In this document: piece by piece, positions 24,356 to 35,249 of the stretch
Layout of the letters: the number at the start of each line of letters is the position of its first letter
How positions within the stretch are numbered: position 1 is the first letter of the stretch
Origin: Odiellus spinosus
Lineage: Eukaryota; Arthropoda; Arachnida; Opiliones; Phalangiidae
Length of the DNA stretch: 64,000 bases
Reading direction: 5' to 3'
Assembly (NCBI GenBank): GCA_963920705.1
Contig: OY987239.1
Coordinates: 10,011,504 to 10,075,503, forward strand
Notes under the pieces: model-generated
The model's input: the letters and a program-made list of their open reading frames with translations, nothing else
The model's database searches: none
What the model was told of the DNA's origin: nothing
Made by a program: the position numbers and the translations under genes

Positions 24356-25054
24356 AAGAAAACGCAATCGGAAAAGCGTACAAGATCTAAAATCGCGATT
24401 CGGTCAACAAATACTAACCTAATTACAGAATATAATTTCCTACTCCTACTTTACACGTAGTTAATGGCCTTATGCCAACACTCTCTTAATTACCAAACCC
24501 AACTTATCGGGGTCAAACGAGCGCTACGAATCGATACGGGGTTAAAAGTCGCGACATTTTCAAGCATTTTCGCTCTTGACCCTGATTATTTTATTTTGCC
24601 TACAACCCTTCAGTGTTTACAGCAATATTAATTAATCTAATTAACGTTCGCATTACTAGTGCGGAGTTATTAGTTACGTTTGGGAGAGAACGTAGGTCAT
24701 TCGGAAAGTTAGGCACTTGTGACCGACTCGAACGTATCTCTTCCGGTCGCAGGACCTTTGACCCTTAGAGAAACGTGGCCATTAACTCTGCCGGGTCATC
24801 AAGGACCCCGTAATTTTCGCGATGCGCTGGGGCGTCCTTTTCTGGGTTGGAGCTCGCGAAGAGTCACTTAGGGACTGATAGGACCCGTGGGAATGGGTTT
24901 AGGTTAAGAACCCTTCGCGTTGCTGTTTTTGTGATTTTCAGCTACTTGGATGACCCGAAGGTCTTGTTCCTGGAAAGAAGAACATTTTTATTTTTTTTCT
25001 CATGAAGTAATTGAAGGTTGAACGCGATTGAAATTATTGTATCATAAGAATTCG
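24356..25054. other. Spacer with a GC-richer island
   Basis: About 24690-24930 is clearly richer in G and C than its surroundings and contains several CG dinucleotides, but has no long open frame and no recognised RNA gene. Confidence 0.4.
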
Positions 25055-25885
25055 GGAGTGGGATGATAAACTAATTGTCAGGATTCGACATTTGATAAAC
25101 TAACTGTCAGGATTCGACATTTGATAAACTAACTGTCAGGATTCGACATTTGATAAACTAACTGTCAGGATTCGACATTTGATAAACTGTCAGGATTCGA
25201 CATTTGATAAACTAACTGTCAGGATTCGACATTTGATAAACTAACTGTCAGGATTCGACATTTGATAAACTAACTGTCAGGATTCGACATTTGATAAACT
25301 AACTGTCAGGATTCGACATTTGATAAACTGTCAGGATTCGACATTTGATAAACTGTCAGGATTCGACATTTGATAAACTAACTGTCAGGATTCGACATTT
25401 GATAAACTAACTGTCAGGATTCGACATTTGATAAACTAACTGTCAGGATTCGACATTTGATAAACTAACTGTCAGGATTCGACATTTGATAAACTAACTG
25501 TCAGGATTCGACATTTGATAAACTAACTGTCAGGATTCGACATTTGATAAACTAACTGTCAGGATTCGACATTTGATAAACTAACTGTCAGGATTCGACA
25601 TTTGATAAACTAACTGTCAGGATTCGACATTTGATAAACTAACTGTCAGGATTCGACATTTGATAAACTAACTGTCAGGATTCGACATTTGATAAACTAA
25701 CTGTCAGGATTCGACATTTGATAAACTAATTGTAAGGATTCGACATTTGATAAACTAATTGTAAGGATTCGACATTTGATGAACTAATTGTCAGGATTCG
25801 ACATTTGATAAACTAATTGTCAGGATTCGACATTTGATAAAATAATTATCAGGATTCGACATTTGATAAACTAATTGTCGAGCTC
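25055..25885. repeat. 29-bp minisatellite with 25-bp variants
   Basis: About 29 direct copies of GGATTCGACATTTGATAAAC plus TAACTGTCA. Some units lack TAAC and are 25 bp. The last units drift (TAATTGTAA, TAATTGTCA). There are no unique spacers, so it is not CRISPR-like. It ends about 125 bp from the 3' end of the first zinc-finger gene. Confidence 0.95.
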
Positions 25886-26010
25886 TATTTTCAACCATGG
25901 TAAATAATAAGTTTAATATCTGTATCAAAAATAGTTTATTGAGAAAAATGTGAGCTTTACATTTTATTGAATTGTAAGAAAGATCCAAAAACATTTAGTT
26001 TAATTTCATA

Positions 26011-27744
26011 TCATATCAGTTCCGCAATTTCGAACTTAATTTCAATTTTCAATGGATTAATGAGAGGAATGCTGTCATTTACGATCAACCTGGGCAATGG
26101 GACGTAACATGATCTGTGCGCATCCCTATGATCTCTCGAATCCGATTGGTTTCTTAACACCAGGCCGCATTGATCACATTTCTTCTCTTCAATCTCACCA
26201 GATATATTTCTATGTCGCCTCATATGATGTTCCCTTAAATTCTTTCTATTATTTGTGCGAAAGTCGCACTGATCGCATTTAACATTCTTTGCTTTCGAAT
26301 GGAAAATTTGGTGTTTCTTTAAGAGGCAGGCTTCACTAAAGAGAAGATGGCAACTGTCGCATTTGTATCGCCCTGCATACTTGTGTTTTAATGAGTGATT
26401 CCTAAGACTTTTTATTGTAATCGCGCTAAAAGAACAGATATGACACTTGAACCCTTTAACAGCGTCACTATGCTTCAATTTGTGTATTTCAAGATCTTCT
26501 TTAACGTCGTATGATTCACCACATTCCTCTTTCTGATTGACGTGCTTACGTAGAGTGTGAAGATTTAATTGATCATTGCGTTTGCACGAATATTGGCATT
26601 TTTCACATTTGTAAGGATTGTTCTTCGTATGAACCAATGAATGCCTCTTTAAATCAAATTCCCTCTGAAACGCTTGTTCGCATTTATCGCATTTGAAACG
26701 TTTTTCCAACTTATAAGAGTTATTTTTCTGTTTAATTAAATATAGTTGCTGTTCTGTTTCGTTGCCATGCTTAAGTAGCGTGTGAAGTTCTAATTTATCC
26801 TGGTGTGCGCACACATATTGGCATTTCTCGCATTTTAATTGCTTGTTCTTCGTATGAACCAATGAATGCATTTTCAAATCGTATTCCTTCTGAAACGTTC
26901 CTTGGCATTTATCGCACTTGAAAGTCATGTTCTTCGTATGAATAAACGAATGTCTCTTAAAAAGCCATTCATTGTGAAACGCTAGTTCGCATACATCGCA
27001 TTTGAAACGTTTCTCTCGCTCATGAACATTCTTATGTTTTTTTAAATATGATTTTTGTTCCATCTTGTTCAAGTGCATGTGTACAACATGAGACATTAAT
27101 TCATCTTTCCGTTTACTCGAATATTCACATTTATCGCATTTGAAAGGCTTGTCGTTCGTATGAACATATGAATGTATTATCAAATTAACTTCTGTCTGAA
27201 ACACTTCCTCGCATATATCGCATTTGAAACGTTTCTCCATTTCATGAGCGTTTTTCTTATGCCTCTTCAAATAATCTTCAATATGCGTAGTATAAAGGCA
27301 TTCAGAATAGTCGCATCGCAGAGGCTCCGTGATAGTGTGTTTCGATAAAAAATGATTACCTATTTCACGTTCAGACTTACAGGAGTAGTCGCATAGTTTG
27401 CACGCGATTGGATGTATTTCTTTGTGTGATAACTTATGGCTATTCAAATTTCTCATCGACTTGTATGCGCGTTCGCATTTGTCGCATTGAAAGGGAGTCT
27501 CTTGAGAGTGCAATATTAAATGTTTTCTCAAATCATCCCTTGTTTTAAACTTCCACTCGCATTTGTCACAATTGTGCGGTCTCTCGTTCGAATGAACTGT
27601 CATGTGTCTATTTAACACATGTTTGTATTTAGTAGAGTAATCGCATTTATCACATTTGAACTTCTCTTTGGTTTTTTTTCTTTTCTTCTCGTCGCAGTGT
27701 GGGGTGCTGTGTTCATAAATCACGCAATCAGCACCTTCGGACAT
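26011..27744 (-). CDS. C2H2 zinc-finger protein, 577 aa, about 16 fingers (copy 1)
   Basis: A single coding exon. The N-terminus MSEGADCVIYEHSTPHC matches the other two copies. About 16 canonical C2H2 fingers follow, mostly FKCDKC...H...H. Several have the insect-type C-x4-C finger (RCDYSECLYTTH) and H-x4-H ends. One finger has lost its first cysteine (KEECGESYD; copy 2 has HKCEECGNSYD), and one linker region (SYLKKHKNVH) is a finger remnant. The tail VNDSIPLINPLKIEIKFEIA has no finger. Compared with copy 2, fingers 8-12 look internally duplicated. A 3' splice signal (TTTTTTTCAATCAG) just upstream of the ATG suggests a 5' UTR intron. Probably a nuclear DNA-binding protein; targets unknown. 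Confidence 0.92.
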   Translation of the reverse strand: MSEGADCVIYEHSTPHCDEKKRKKTKEKFKCDKCDYSTKYKHVLNRHMTVHSNERPHNCDKCEWKFKTRDDLRKHLILHSQETPFQCDKCERAYKSMRNLNSHKLSHKEIHPIACKLCDYSCKSEREIGNHFLSKHTITEPLRCDYSECLYTTHIEDYLKRHKKNAHEMEKRFKCDICEEVFQTEVNLIIHSYVHTNDKPFKCDKCEYSSKRKDELMSHVVHMHLNKMEQKSYLKKHKNVHEREKRFKCDVCELAFHNEWLFKRHSFIHTKNMTFKCDKCQGTFQKEYDLKMHSLVHTKNKQLKCEKCQYVCAHQDKLELHTLLKHGNETEQQLYLIKQKNNSYKLEKRFKCDKCEQAFQREFDLKRHSLVHTKNNPYKCEKCQYSCKRNDQLNLHTLRKHVNQKEECGESYDVKEDLEIHKLKHSDAVKGFKCHICSFSAITIKSLRNHSLKHKYAGRYKCDSCHLLFSEACLLKKHQIFHSKAKNVKCDQCDFRTNNRKNLREHHMRRHRNISGEIEEKKCDQCGLVLRNQSDSRDHRDAHRSCYVPLPRLIVNDSIPLINPLKIEIKFEIAELI

Positions 27745-27849
27745 CTTTCAAATTACAATTATGGTACCTGATTGAAAAAAACCAGAAATGATTTAGTAAT
27801 TCAATTAAGTTTAATTAATATTTATTAGCTTAATTGTGTTTTTTAAAGT

Positions 27850-28330
27850 TTTGTCACAATCATTTTATGTTCGTTTTAACAAAGATAGCTTCGATATTTT
27901 AGACCTTCCGTAGTTGGTTTCTCATAATATAAGTATAATTCGTTCGTTACGTTTTAGGAAACCCCAATAGATACCCAAAACAATCGTCTGCTGATATTAT
28001 GTGGCCTGACAAATAACATACATATTATTATCGTCTTGACGCCGGCTAAAAAATTGTGGCTTGTACAACGACGCCCTTGGTCAAACCACTATTCTTATTT
28101 ATGGCACTATTCTAACCTTTGTTTAGCTAAATCGTGAGCTTGATAAACCAAATAGTTACTTGCCAATCTTATACGTCTCTTGGATAGAGTTTTTTGATTT
28201 GGTTGGCCATAAAACAACTAATATTTGTCATAGAACGACGAGCTTGCTGTCGTTAAGAACGCCATCCAACATATGGCTGTAATATCTGCCAAACTATGCT
28301 AGACCCATGAAGGAATAATATCTATAGCCT
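27850..28330 (-). repeat. Duplicated 5' flank shared with zinc-finger copy 3
   Basis: Order and wording of short blocks (CGTCTGCT...TTATTATCGTCTT...AATTGTG...CTTGGTCAA...TAGCATTATTCTAA...CTTGAT) match the region 36330-36540 upstream of copy 3. The gene duplication therefore carried upstream sequence with it. Divergence is substantial. Confidence 0.55.
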
Positions 28331-28340
28331 ACATCAGTTA

Positions 28341-28509
28341 AGCTAAAATAATCTTATACAGCCACAGCTGACAGTATGATTTATAACTTTACCCTTAACT
28401 AGAGATTTTGAGTAGAAATATAGGAGATTATAGAAATTGCCATTAAAATATAGGAGAAAATAGGAAGGAAGTGAAAATATAGGAGAATATGGGAAAAGTG
28501 GTCACCCTG
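28341..28509. mobile_element. Truncated hAT MITE overlapping the IR stop codon
   Basis: Homologous, in the opposite orientation, to the first ~170 bp of the 17398-17841 element. It shares CAGCTGACAGTATGATTTA, TTTACCCTTAACTAGAG and the terminus GTGGTCACCCTG. The other end is missing. The IR reading frame enters this element at 28509 and stops inside it at 28443. Confidence 0.85.
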
Positions 28510-30950
28510 TTCCCGAAAAATTCGAAGCAGAAGGTTACTATGCCCAATGATATGCCAATAATCCAAAGACGAAAAAGTACGCTGAGATACACGATGCTCA
28601 TTGGCGTAAAAGATATCGAGGTGGCCAAAAATACGTTTTCTCTCATCAAGAAAACTACTTCTCGATCACGGGGTTCCAACTGTCTCGTTTCCGTTAGTCT
28701 CAATGCGCTAATAAAATATTATTTCTTTTTTACTCTTAAATGATAGGAACTGCTTTTGAGGTTTCTTACACATAGTCGATTCTTTCCTTGATATCGCGAG
28801 GCAATCGTTTGTTGAAGAACATGTGCAAGTAGAACTGGTCGTAATTAGTCTTTCCCACGTTCAATTTTCTATTTTTTCGATTGAGCTGGTTCAATAGTCG
28901 AGGTGACGCACCCCAGGTAGCTTCTTCGATAACTACAGCTTTCCCGCTAGCAAATATTTCGTTCACTTTTTTGTCCAACTGCCAAGAAATCTTTCCAGTT
29001 AATCTTCGAAGCTGCGGTCTCAAATTGGCGTATTTCGAATCTTTGCCCTGCATAGATAGTTATCAGTAAGCTAAGATGGCATGATTGACTCGTGGCTAAA
29101 TGCAGAATGATTATAGACCAAGTTGGTTTCAGTTCTACTGTTTTACCAGATGGAGACGTTCCTTATTTCGAAACCCGTCGTCAGACTATTGAACTAAACC
29201 TCGGTTAAAACTGATTAAACCCGTTAATTACGCCACGTGTGCGGAGGGTATGACTCGGTCTAAACCTCACTCTGGCAAATTGTTGAATGGATCCCAAGTA
29301 AGACGTTACCCTCAACAATTTAAGTAACCGAGCATTTGGCTGAAAATAGCAAATAATGTTTGGGTTGGACATCAAATCCTCCAAAGAATCGATGACGAAA
29401 GAGTCATCAACGAGAAGATCGCTCTTCAAACCAGCGCACCAAAAATTAATTATGAATGTTATTCCCAGGAGCCACCATGCTCGTGTTTGCTTCAATGGTA
29501 CTGCAACGTTCTTTGCACACGTCACGGCTGCCAATAAAAAATTACAAATAATTACGTCTAGATTAACCATATTGCTATCGAAACCCATTTAACAATGACG
29601 TATCTCTTGGGAAACGTCTAAGGGTATCTTTGGAGCAACTTCAAGATAATCTTGAAGAAATATTTCTATGGTAACTTGAAGTCTATAGTGGATATCCCTC
29701 AACTGTCCCTTAATGTCTAATGAAACCGCTACGTTTGGAATAGAGTGGTCGCGACACTTATGGCACGTTTCGTTCGTCGTAATTATTGGCTTTCGAATCA
29801 GATACTTACAGTTGTTTAGAATATCAGCCGCGTGGATCCAAAGTGACTCGGCGAACGAAGTGAAACGACTTCCACGACGTATTCTCTTTCTGTAGCCGAT
29901 GCAAGAATACACGATGGACATCGCGAGCAACGACAGAACCACCAGAACCCAAACCAAGCCCCCGAGTCCCTGGATCGAGAGCACTTCCGAATCATCCCTT
30001 TCCATTTTTACCGACGACATTATTACGTAGGAATCAACGTACAAATACGGAGATACGTGAACAATACTCGGCGACTTATAGTTCAAATAATAAAAATGTG
30101 CAGTTGTATCAATTATCTGCTCGCGACCAACGATAATTAAGTATAAAATCGATTAGAATTGGACCTGGAGATTGGAATATATACTTTACTACTACGCTGC
30201 AACTAATTTAATACCTTCACCTCACCCTAGTGGAGGTGTAGCTATAAAAATTAGAATCTCCCTTGATCACAATTCTTGGATAATGTTTAGAATTTCAACA
30301 AGCAAAGTTGAGAAGTTCCAACCCATGCTTTCAGAGGTCTCACGTCACGCCAGCAGTAAGGTCTTTTCGTGAATATCACTATCGTCAGAAGCCGATGAAA
30401 CCCTCCTTTGAAGTCTATTACTCCCGGGTCTTGTCTACCCCTCTTTGTAAGGGTTAGTTTCAAAAAGCGCGATTTTAACGCCTCCTAACGGTAGATATTT
30501 TCGGAGCTGGAGTTCGTCGAGCGAATATCTCTAGCAGCCTTGGAGTTCGTCAACCAAACGTCGTCGTATGTGGCGAGAGAGAATTTCCAATTTCCCGTAG
30601 ACAGGGGGTATGAAGTAGGACCCCTCCGATCTCGTAAAATTGGGAATTTTACCCATACAGAGAGGAGCGCTATATGGAACATTAGAGTAGTAGACTTCAA
30701 AGGAGGGTTTCATCGGCTTCTACTATCGTTTACTTACTCCAAATCGAACACCGTAGGACTTCGTAATATGTTCATTATTCCATCTGGTGATGTTATGATT
30801 CTGGAGGCTTTTCTTCAATTCTTCATGGCTCGTAAAAATGAGATTGACATTTTTTAAAGAATTTAAAATAAGCCAAGGTAACAAAAGCATGTTGTATTGG
30901 TAAACCTCGTATGGCCCATTACTAAACAGATGAGCCATATTTTCGTGTCT
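28443..30950 (-). CDS. Ionotropic receptor (IR), partial 5' end, C-terminus supplied by a MITE
   Basis: Chemosensory ligand-gated ion channel of the iGluR-related IR family, plasma membrane. Exons (minus): 30950-30738 (less certain), 30116-29810, 29527-29271, 29047-28770 and 28707-28443; phases join exactly. After ligand-binding lobe S1 (IIDTTAHFYYLNYKSPSIV) comes M1 (LGGLVWVLVVLSLLAMSIVY), then pore-like ESLWIHAADILNNS and M3 (WWLLGITFIINFWCAGLKSD). S2 has SFVIDSLEDL; the last helix is LWIIGISLGIVTFCFEFF. An in-frame TAA at 29589-29591 lies inside intron 2, so it does not break the gene. The final 21 residues and the stop come from a MITE. About 439 aa are seen; more N-terminal exons should lie upstream. 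Divergent IR; ligand unknown. Confidence 0.78.
30386..30722. mobile_element. CAGAAGCC MITE, copy 1, in an IR intron
   Basis: Inverted ends CAGAAGCCGATGAAACCCTC and its inverse (ending CTTCTA), with 7-bp direct repeat CTATCGT at 30379-30385 and 30723-30729. 337 bp, non-coding; open frames inside it are repeat translations. First of eleven copies in this window. Confidence 0.9.
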
Positions 30951-31119
30951 CTGAAAATGAATCTTAAGTCATCTATAGCACATCTATCTTCTGTACACGT
31001 CTTCCATCAATTGAAACTTTCCACATTATATCTAGTAGGAAAGCACCTGGATCGTGCTACTAAAAACAGGTTTCTTGCGTAGTGAAACCTTCAGGAAGTG
31101 TTTCCCCTATATTTAGCTA

Positions 31120-31643
31120 GAGCTCGGAATTCGTATAATTTTTATTAATTAGATAAAATCTACTAAATTCTGATGTTATATTATCTGTTTCATTAAAAAT
31201 ATACTATTTTTCTTTTCGAGTTAGCTTAGTCGAACATAAAGTAAAAAAACGTAATCCATATCAGTTATTATCCAAAAATGGCCTTATCTTAGAATATTAT
31301 CCGCATTATACGTTCGGATAAAAAACATTCAAAATTTATTTTCGTGAAAAATAACGAATAAAAAGATGATTTAAAATCTTAGTTTCGTCGTTTTATTTCT
31401 ATCCTTCGAATTAAAAGTCAATTTGTCATATTTTTCTTATATTTTAGACTAATTCTGGTAATGTGAATGTTTCTTATCCATCGTTATACGTTTGAAAACG
31501 AGTAATTTGTAGATAGATAAAGCGGCGAAGGCTTATCTTCGGGTAAACCTTTTAACAATTATACGAATAAAAAAATTTCATTTTTTAGTTATAAACAATT
31601 TATCCGAATATAAAATATCTGAAAATATACGAATAACAGAAGA
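31120..31643 (+). mobile_element. Mariner-like MITE (GAGCTCGGAAT end), copy a
   Basis: Starts TA-GAGCTCGGAATTCG and carries the family landmarks AATGGCCTTATCTTAGAATA, GACGAAACTAAGATTTTAAA (inverse), AGACTAATTCTGGC and GATAAAGCGGCGAAGGCTTA. The right end is cut at GAATAACAGAAGAT. Confidence 0.75.
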
Positions 31644-32154
31644 TCTTTATCTTCTTACTTCAGGAAAGCCAAAAGTGAAATTATAAGGATTTGTCGATTT
31701 AATGTTTCCGTTTTCCATCTTCGAGTATGATGATTTCAAAGACGCCTTGGCTCGTACCTCAACTGGCCAATTTACTATATTTAGATATATTTAAAACGTC
31801 CAGCGTCGGTGTGGTTGACTCCTTTCATATCGGCCTTTATAGCTTCTAACTTAATCCAATTTAAACGCGCGAAGTAAGTAGAGCAACGCGTTTCGATAAT
31901 GACCAAAGTAATCAGCTTAAAAGGACGCTTTAATATTAATGTATTTTCATTAAAACATTTTCGTAGATCACGAAACTGGCACGCAATACGAAAATAAACC
32001 AGTATAATATTCATATTTACCCTATTAACGAACTTAATAATGAGTTATACAAGAAGGGGTCGATTGATACTGTCTAAACATCGTTATCACGAGAGTTTAT
32101 TAAACTAATTAGATTAAGTTAGATTTGGTTATTTTACTAGCGCTTATGTATAGA

Positions 32155-32485
32155 TCCATTATCTTCTGTTATTCGTATATTTTCAGATATTTTCGGATAA
32201 ATTATAACTACAAAATTGAAATTATATCTTCGTATAATTGTTAAATGCATAAGGTTTATCCGAAGATAAGCCTTCGCCGCTTTATCTACCTACAAATTAC
32301 TCGTATTCTAACGTATAACGATGGATAAGAAAATTCACGTTTCCAGCCAGAATTAGTCTAAAATATAAGAAAAAAATTTCAAATTAACTTTTAATTCGAA
32401 GAATATAAATAAAACGACGAAACTAAGATTTTAAATCATCTTTTTATTCGGTATTTTTCACGAAAATAAATTTTGAATGTTTTTT
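32155..32485 (-). mobile_element. Mariner-like MITE, copy b (opposite orientation, partial)
   Basis: Reverse-oriented family member running from ATCCATTATCTTCTGTTATT to TTTTGAATGTTTTTT. It lacks the far end with the GGCCTTATCTTAG block. Confidence 0.7.
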
Positions 32486-32690
32486 TTGAACAAAGACCCA
32501 GGAGGACATGTTATAATTAAATTTAAATTCTCTTTTAAAACGTAAAATTTAAATGTAATCACAATCTTCACAATCTAATTTTAAAAGAACTGATTTTATT
32601 CACCCGCAAATATTTAAGAAAAAACATAACAGACTATTTTCTCCCATCATAAAGTTTTTTTTTGAGAAAGTGGATGTTCTTCACATATTA

Positions 32691-33497
32691 TCAAAAGGGG
32701 ATAGAAAGTAAAAAGGGCGCTACTGTACTTTGAGTCTAGAACCTGTAATATGGAGAACTACTGATCTCCCTTCTGAATTCCCAGCCCCCCTTATTGGCGT
32801 AAGATCTTTTTGTGCCGTAGCACTAAAATATGAGCGAAGAGGCCGAAAAATAGTTCTAACGCCAACCAAGAAGTACAGCGTCAAGAAGTAGTTTCTCTAG
32901 TGAATATATTTTAATAATCCACAGTTTTAAAGAAATAAATATAAAAAACTTAATAACATAAACTATAATTTTAATATTTTTGTCCCAAAAATAAATATCC
33001 TTATGGTAAATCCACTTGGGCCACGAATGGAAAAAGCTAGAATAGCCACCAGGCGCATCATCTTCATGTTTTCTAAAGTATATTAAACTGGCCATTCGTA
33101 TTAATAATTAAGTTTTTCAAAGTAACTTTAGCCTCCATAAGATTTAATATATTTTTACTTAGACCAGATTGATCAATCACGCAATTAACACAATTCCTAA
33201 TCACTTCCCCGAGGTCGGGACTTCCATGTTTAACCGCCTATGCAAAATGCTTCTCTGTAAACTAGCAGACGATATTAACCTTTCCGGCCGATAGGTTCGC
33301 TACAATCGGAGAACTACTTACGGGAGAGGAAAAAAATCGATATTGTAGTGAGGACCTGTGAGGTTAGAGTCCTCGTGATTGGCCAAAATATAGGGGGGAA
33401 TGGGGGAAGTATTTTGTTCTCCATATTTCAGGAACTCTGCAGGTAAAGGCTTGTAGTTTAGGGAGAGGCGCCCTTTTTACTTTCTATCCCCTTTTGA
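32691..33497. mobile_element. 807-bp TIR element with 5-bp target duplication
   Basis: Ends TCAAAAGGGGATAGAAAGTA and TACTTTCTATCCCCTTTTGA are perfect inverses. Pairing continues, imperfectly, for roughly 90 bp (ATATGGAGAAC / GTTCTCCATAT). Flanked by the 5-bp direct repeat TATTA. No transposase reading frame. A 5-bp duplication fits Transib-type or similar mobilisers; the superfamily is not proven. Confidence 0.75.
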
Positions 33498-33609
33498 TAT
33501 TATTCATTGCAAGAAAGTTTCACAACATTATTTTACATGTCATGTTTAGTTGATGTTTAACACGATCTGTGCACTTCTTTGATTGGTTTCTTTACATCGG
33601 CTCGCATTT

Positions 33610-34920
33610 TTAACATTTCTCGTTATTTTCACTGGAGAGAGAATGATATCTAATTAGGTGTCGTGTTAAATTTCTTGGATTATTCGTGCGATAGTCGCAC
33701 GAATCGCATGTAAAGTTTTTAGTTTTCAAATGAATGAATTGATGACTTTTTAAGACCATCGCTAAATTGAAAGAACGGTCGCATTTGTCGCATTTATATC
33801 GCCCTTTATCATTGTGAATTCTTAAGTGTTTTTTCAGATTTTCTTTGTTAAACGAGCTGTAAGGGCAGAAATGACACTTGAACTGTTTAATGGCGTCATT
33901 ATGATTTAATTTATGCTTTTCTAGTTCTTCTTTCGTGTCGTAAGAGTTCCCGCACTCCTCGCATTTGTGTTCCTTCTCATTGACGTGCTTACGTTGAGTG
34001 TGAAATTGTAATATTTCCTTACGTACGCAAGAATATTGACATTTTTCGCACTTGAAAGGCATTTTTTTCGTATGAACGAATGAATGTCGTTTCAAAAGCC
34101 ATTCATTCTGAAACGCTCGTTCGCATTTATCGCATTTGAAACGTTTCTCTAACTTAGGAGCTTTCTTTTTATTTAAATAATTGTGTTCCTTGTTGCCGTG
34201 CATGCGTACTGTGTGAGTATTTAATTCATCCTTCCGTCTGGAAGAAAATTTGCATTTTTCACACTTAAAAGGCTTGTTCTTTGTATGAACAAATGAATGC
34301 ATTTTCAAATCAAATTCTCTCTGAAACGCTAGTTCGCATTTATCGCATTTGTAACATTTCTCTAGTTCATGAACGTGTTTTTTATGAATATTTAATGAAT
34401 CTTCAAGGTGCGTCGTGTATTGACAGTTGGGATAGTCACATCGCAGAGGCTCCATGATGGTGTGCTTCGATAAAAAATGTTTACCTATTTCGCGTTCAGA
34501 TTTACAGGAAAAGTCGCATAGTTTGCAGCTAATTGGATTGGCTTTTTGGTGACTTTCTTCGTGTGATAACTTATGTCTGTTCAAATGGCTCACAGTCTTA
34601 AAGCCGCATTCGCATTTGTCACATTGAAATGAAGTCTCCTCGGAATGCAATTTAAAGTGTCTTTTCAAATCATCCTTTGTTTTATAACTTTTTTCGCATT
34701 TAATGCATTTGTGAGGTCTCTCGTTTGAATGAACTGTCATGTGTCTTATTAATATGCGATTGAATTTAGTAGAGTATGCGCAATTCGGCTCGCTGCATTT
34801 GAACTTCTTTTCATCGCCTGTTTTTCTTTCCACCAGGGGTTCTTTTTCCCTTTCGCATTTGAACTCGACGCATTGTGATGTGCTGGGTTCATAAATCAGG
34901 CCATCATCAATTTCAGACAT
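33610..34920 (-). CDS. C2H2 zinc-finger protein, 436 aa, 13 fingers (copy 2)
   Basis: A single coding exon starting MSEIDDGLIYEPSTSQC, parallel to copies 1 and 3. Thirteen fingers are all canonical, starting with the C-x4-C finger FKCSEPNCAYSTKFNRI and ending FTCDSCDYRTNNPRNL. HSNERPHKC-type linkers join some fingers; others are longer and acidic. It ends shortly after the last finger and lacks the PLKIE tail of copy 1. This is the best preserved member and a good reference for losses in the others. Upstream, TGAATCAG before the start resembles the 3' splice site of a 5' UTR intron. Likely a nuclear DNA-binding regulator of a lineage-specific expansion; targets unknown. Confidence 0.92.
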   Translation of the reverse strand: MSEIDDGLIYEPSTSQCVEFKCEREKEPLVERKTGDEKKFKCSEPNCAYSTKFNRILIRHMTVHSNERPHKCIKCEKSYKTKDDLKRHFKLHSEETSFQCDKCECGFKTVSHLNRHKLSHEESHQKANPISCKLCDFSCKSEREIGKHFLSKHTIMEPLRCDYPNCQYTTHLEDSLNIHKKHVHELEKCYKCDKCELAFQREFDLKMHSFVHTKNKPFKCEKCKFSSRRKDELNTHTVRMHGNKEHNYLNKKKAPKLEKRFKCDKCERAFQNEWLLKRHSFVHTKKMPFKCEKCQYSCVRKEILQFHTQRKHVNEKEHKCEECGNSYDTKEELEKHKLNHNDAIKQFKCHFCPYSSFNKENLKKHLRIHNDKGRYKCDKCDRSFNLAMVLKSHQFIHLKTKNFTCDSCDYRTNNPRNLTRHLIRYHSLSSENNEKC

Positions 34921-35249
34921 ATTTCAAATTCCAGTTTTCGTACCTGATTCAATAATTAAATTAAGATTAAATATAACTATTGGCTTAAATGTAGTTTTTG
35001 GTACATGTAGGTTACTTCTACTACAGTACTCTACAGACAATATCTTCATTATCTGACCGAATTTAAACCAAGAATAATTATTTGGGTTTAAGCCTAATTT
35101 TGAATAAAACTAACTTTAAGCTCTATATTTCATTTATTCCAAGAAAACTTCAAAATATTTCTTTTTTAATGTCATTGTTCAATTCAATTTTCAATGGAAT
35201 GAAAGATATTTTGGAATCTATGACGCCATTTATACTCGCACTTGTGTTC

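Larger units (their letters stand above)
30951..32690. other. Spacer with an inverted pair of TA-flanked elements
   Basis: Contains the 31120-31643 and 32155-32485 copies of one element in opposite orientation, separated by about 500 bp of unannotated AT-rich DNA. Further upstream IR exons could be hidden here but I could not support any. Confidence 0.45.

Noticed and set aside
25055-25885. CRISPR-like regular direct repeats
   Set aside because: Pure tandem 29-bp units without unique spacers in a eukaryotic genome; a minisatellite.
29589-29591. In-frame TAA taken as proof of an IR pseudogene
   Set aside because: It lies within a well-supported intron (29809-29528).
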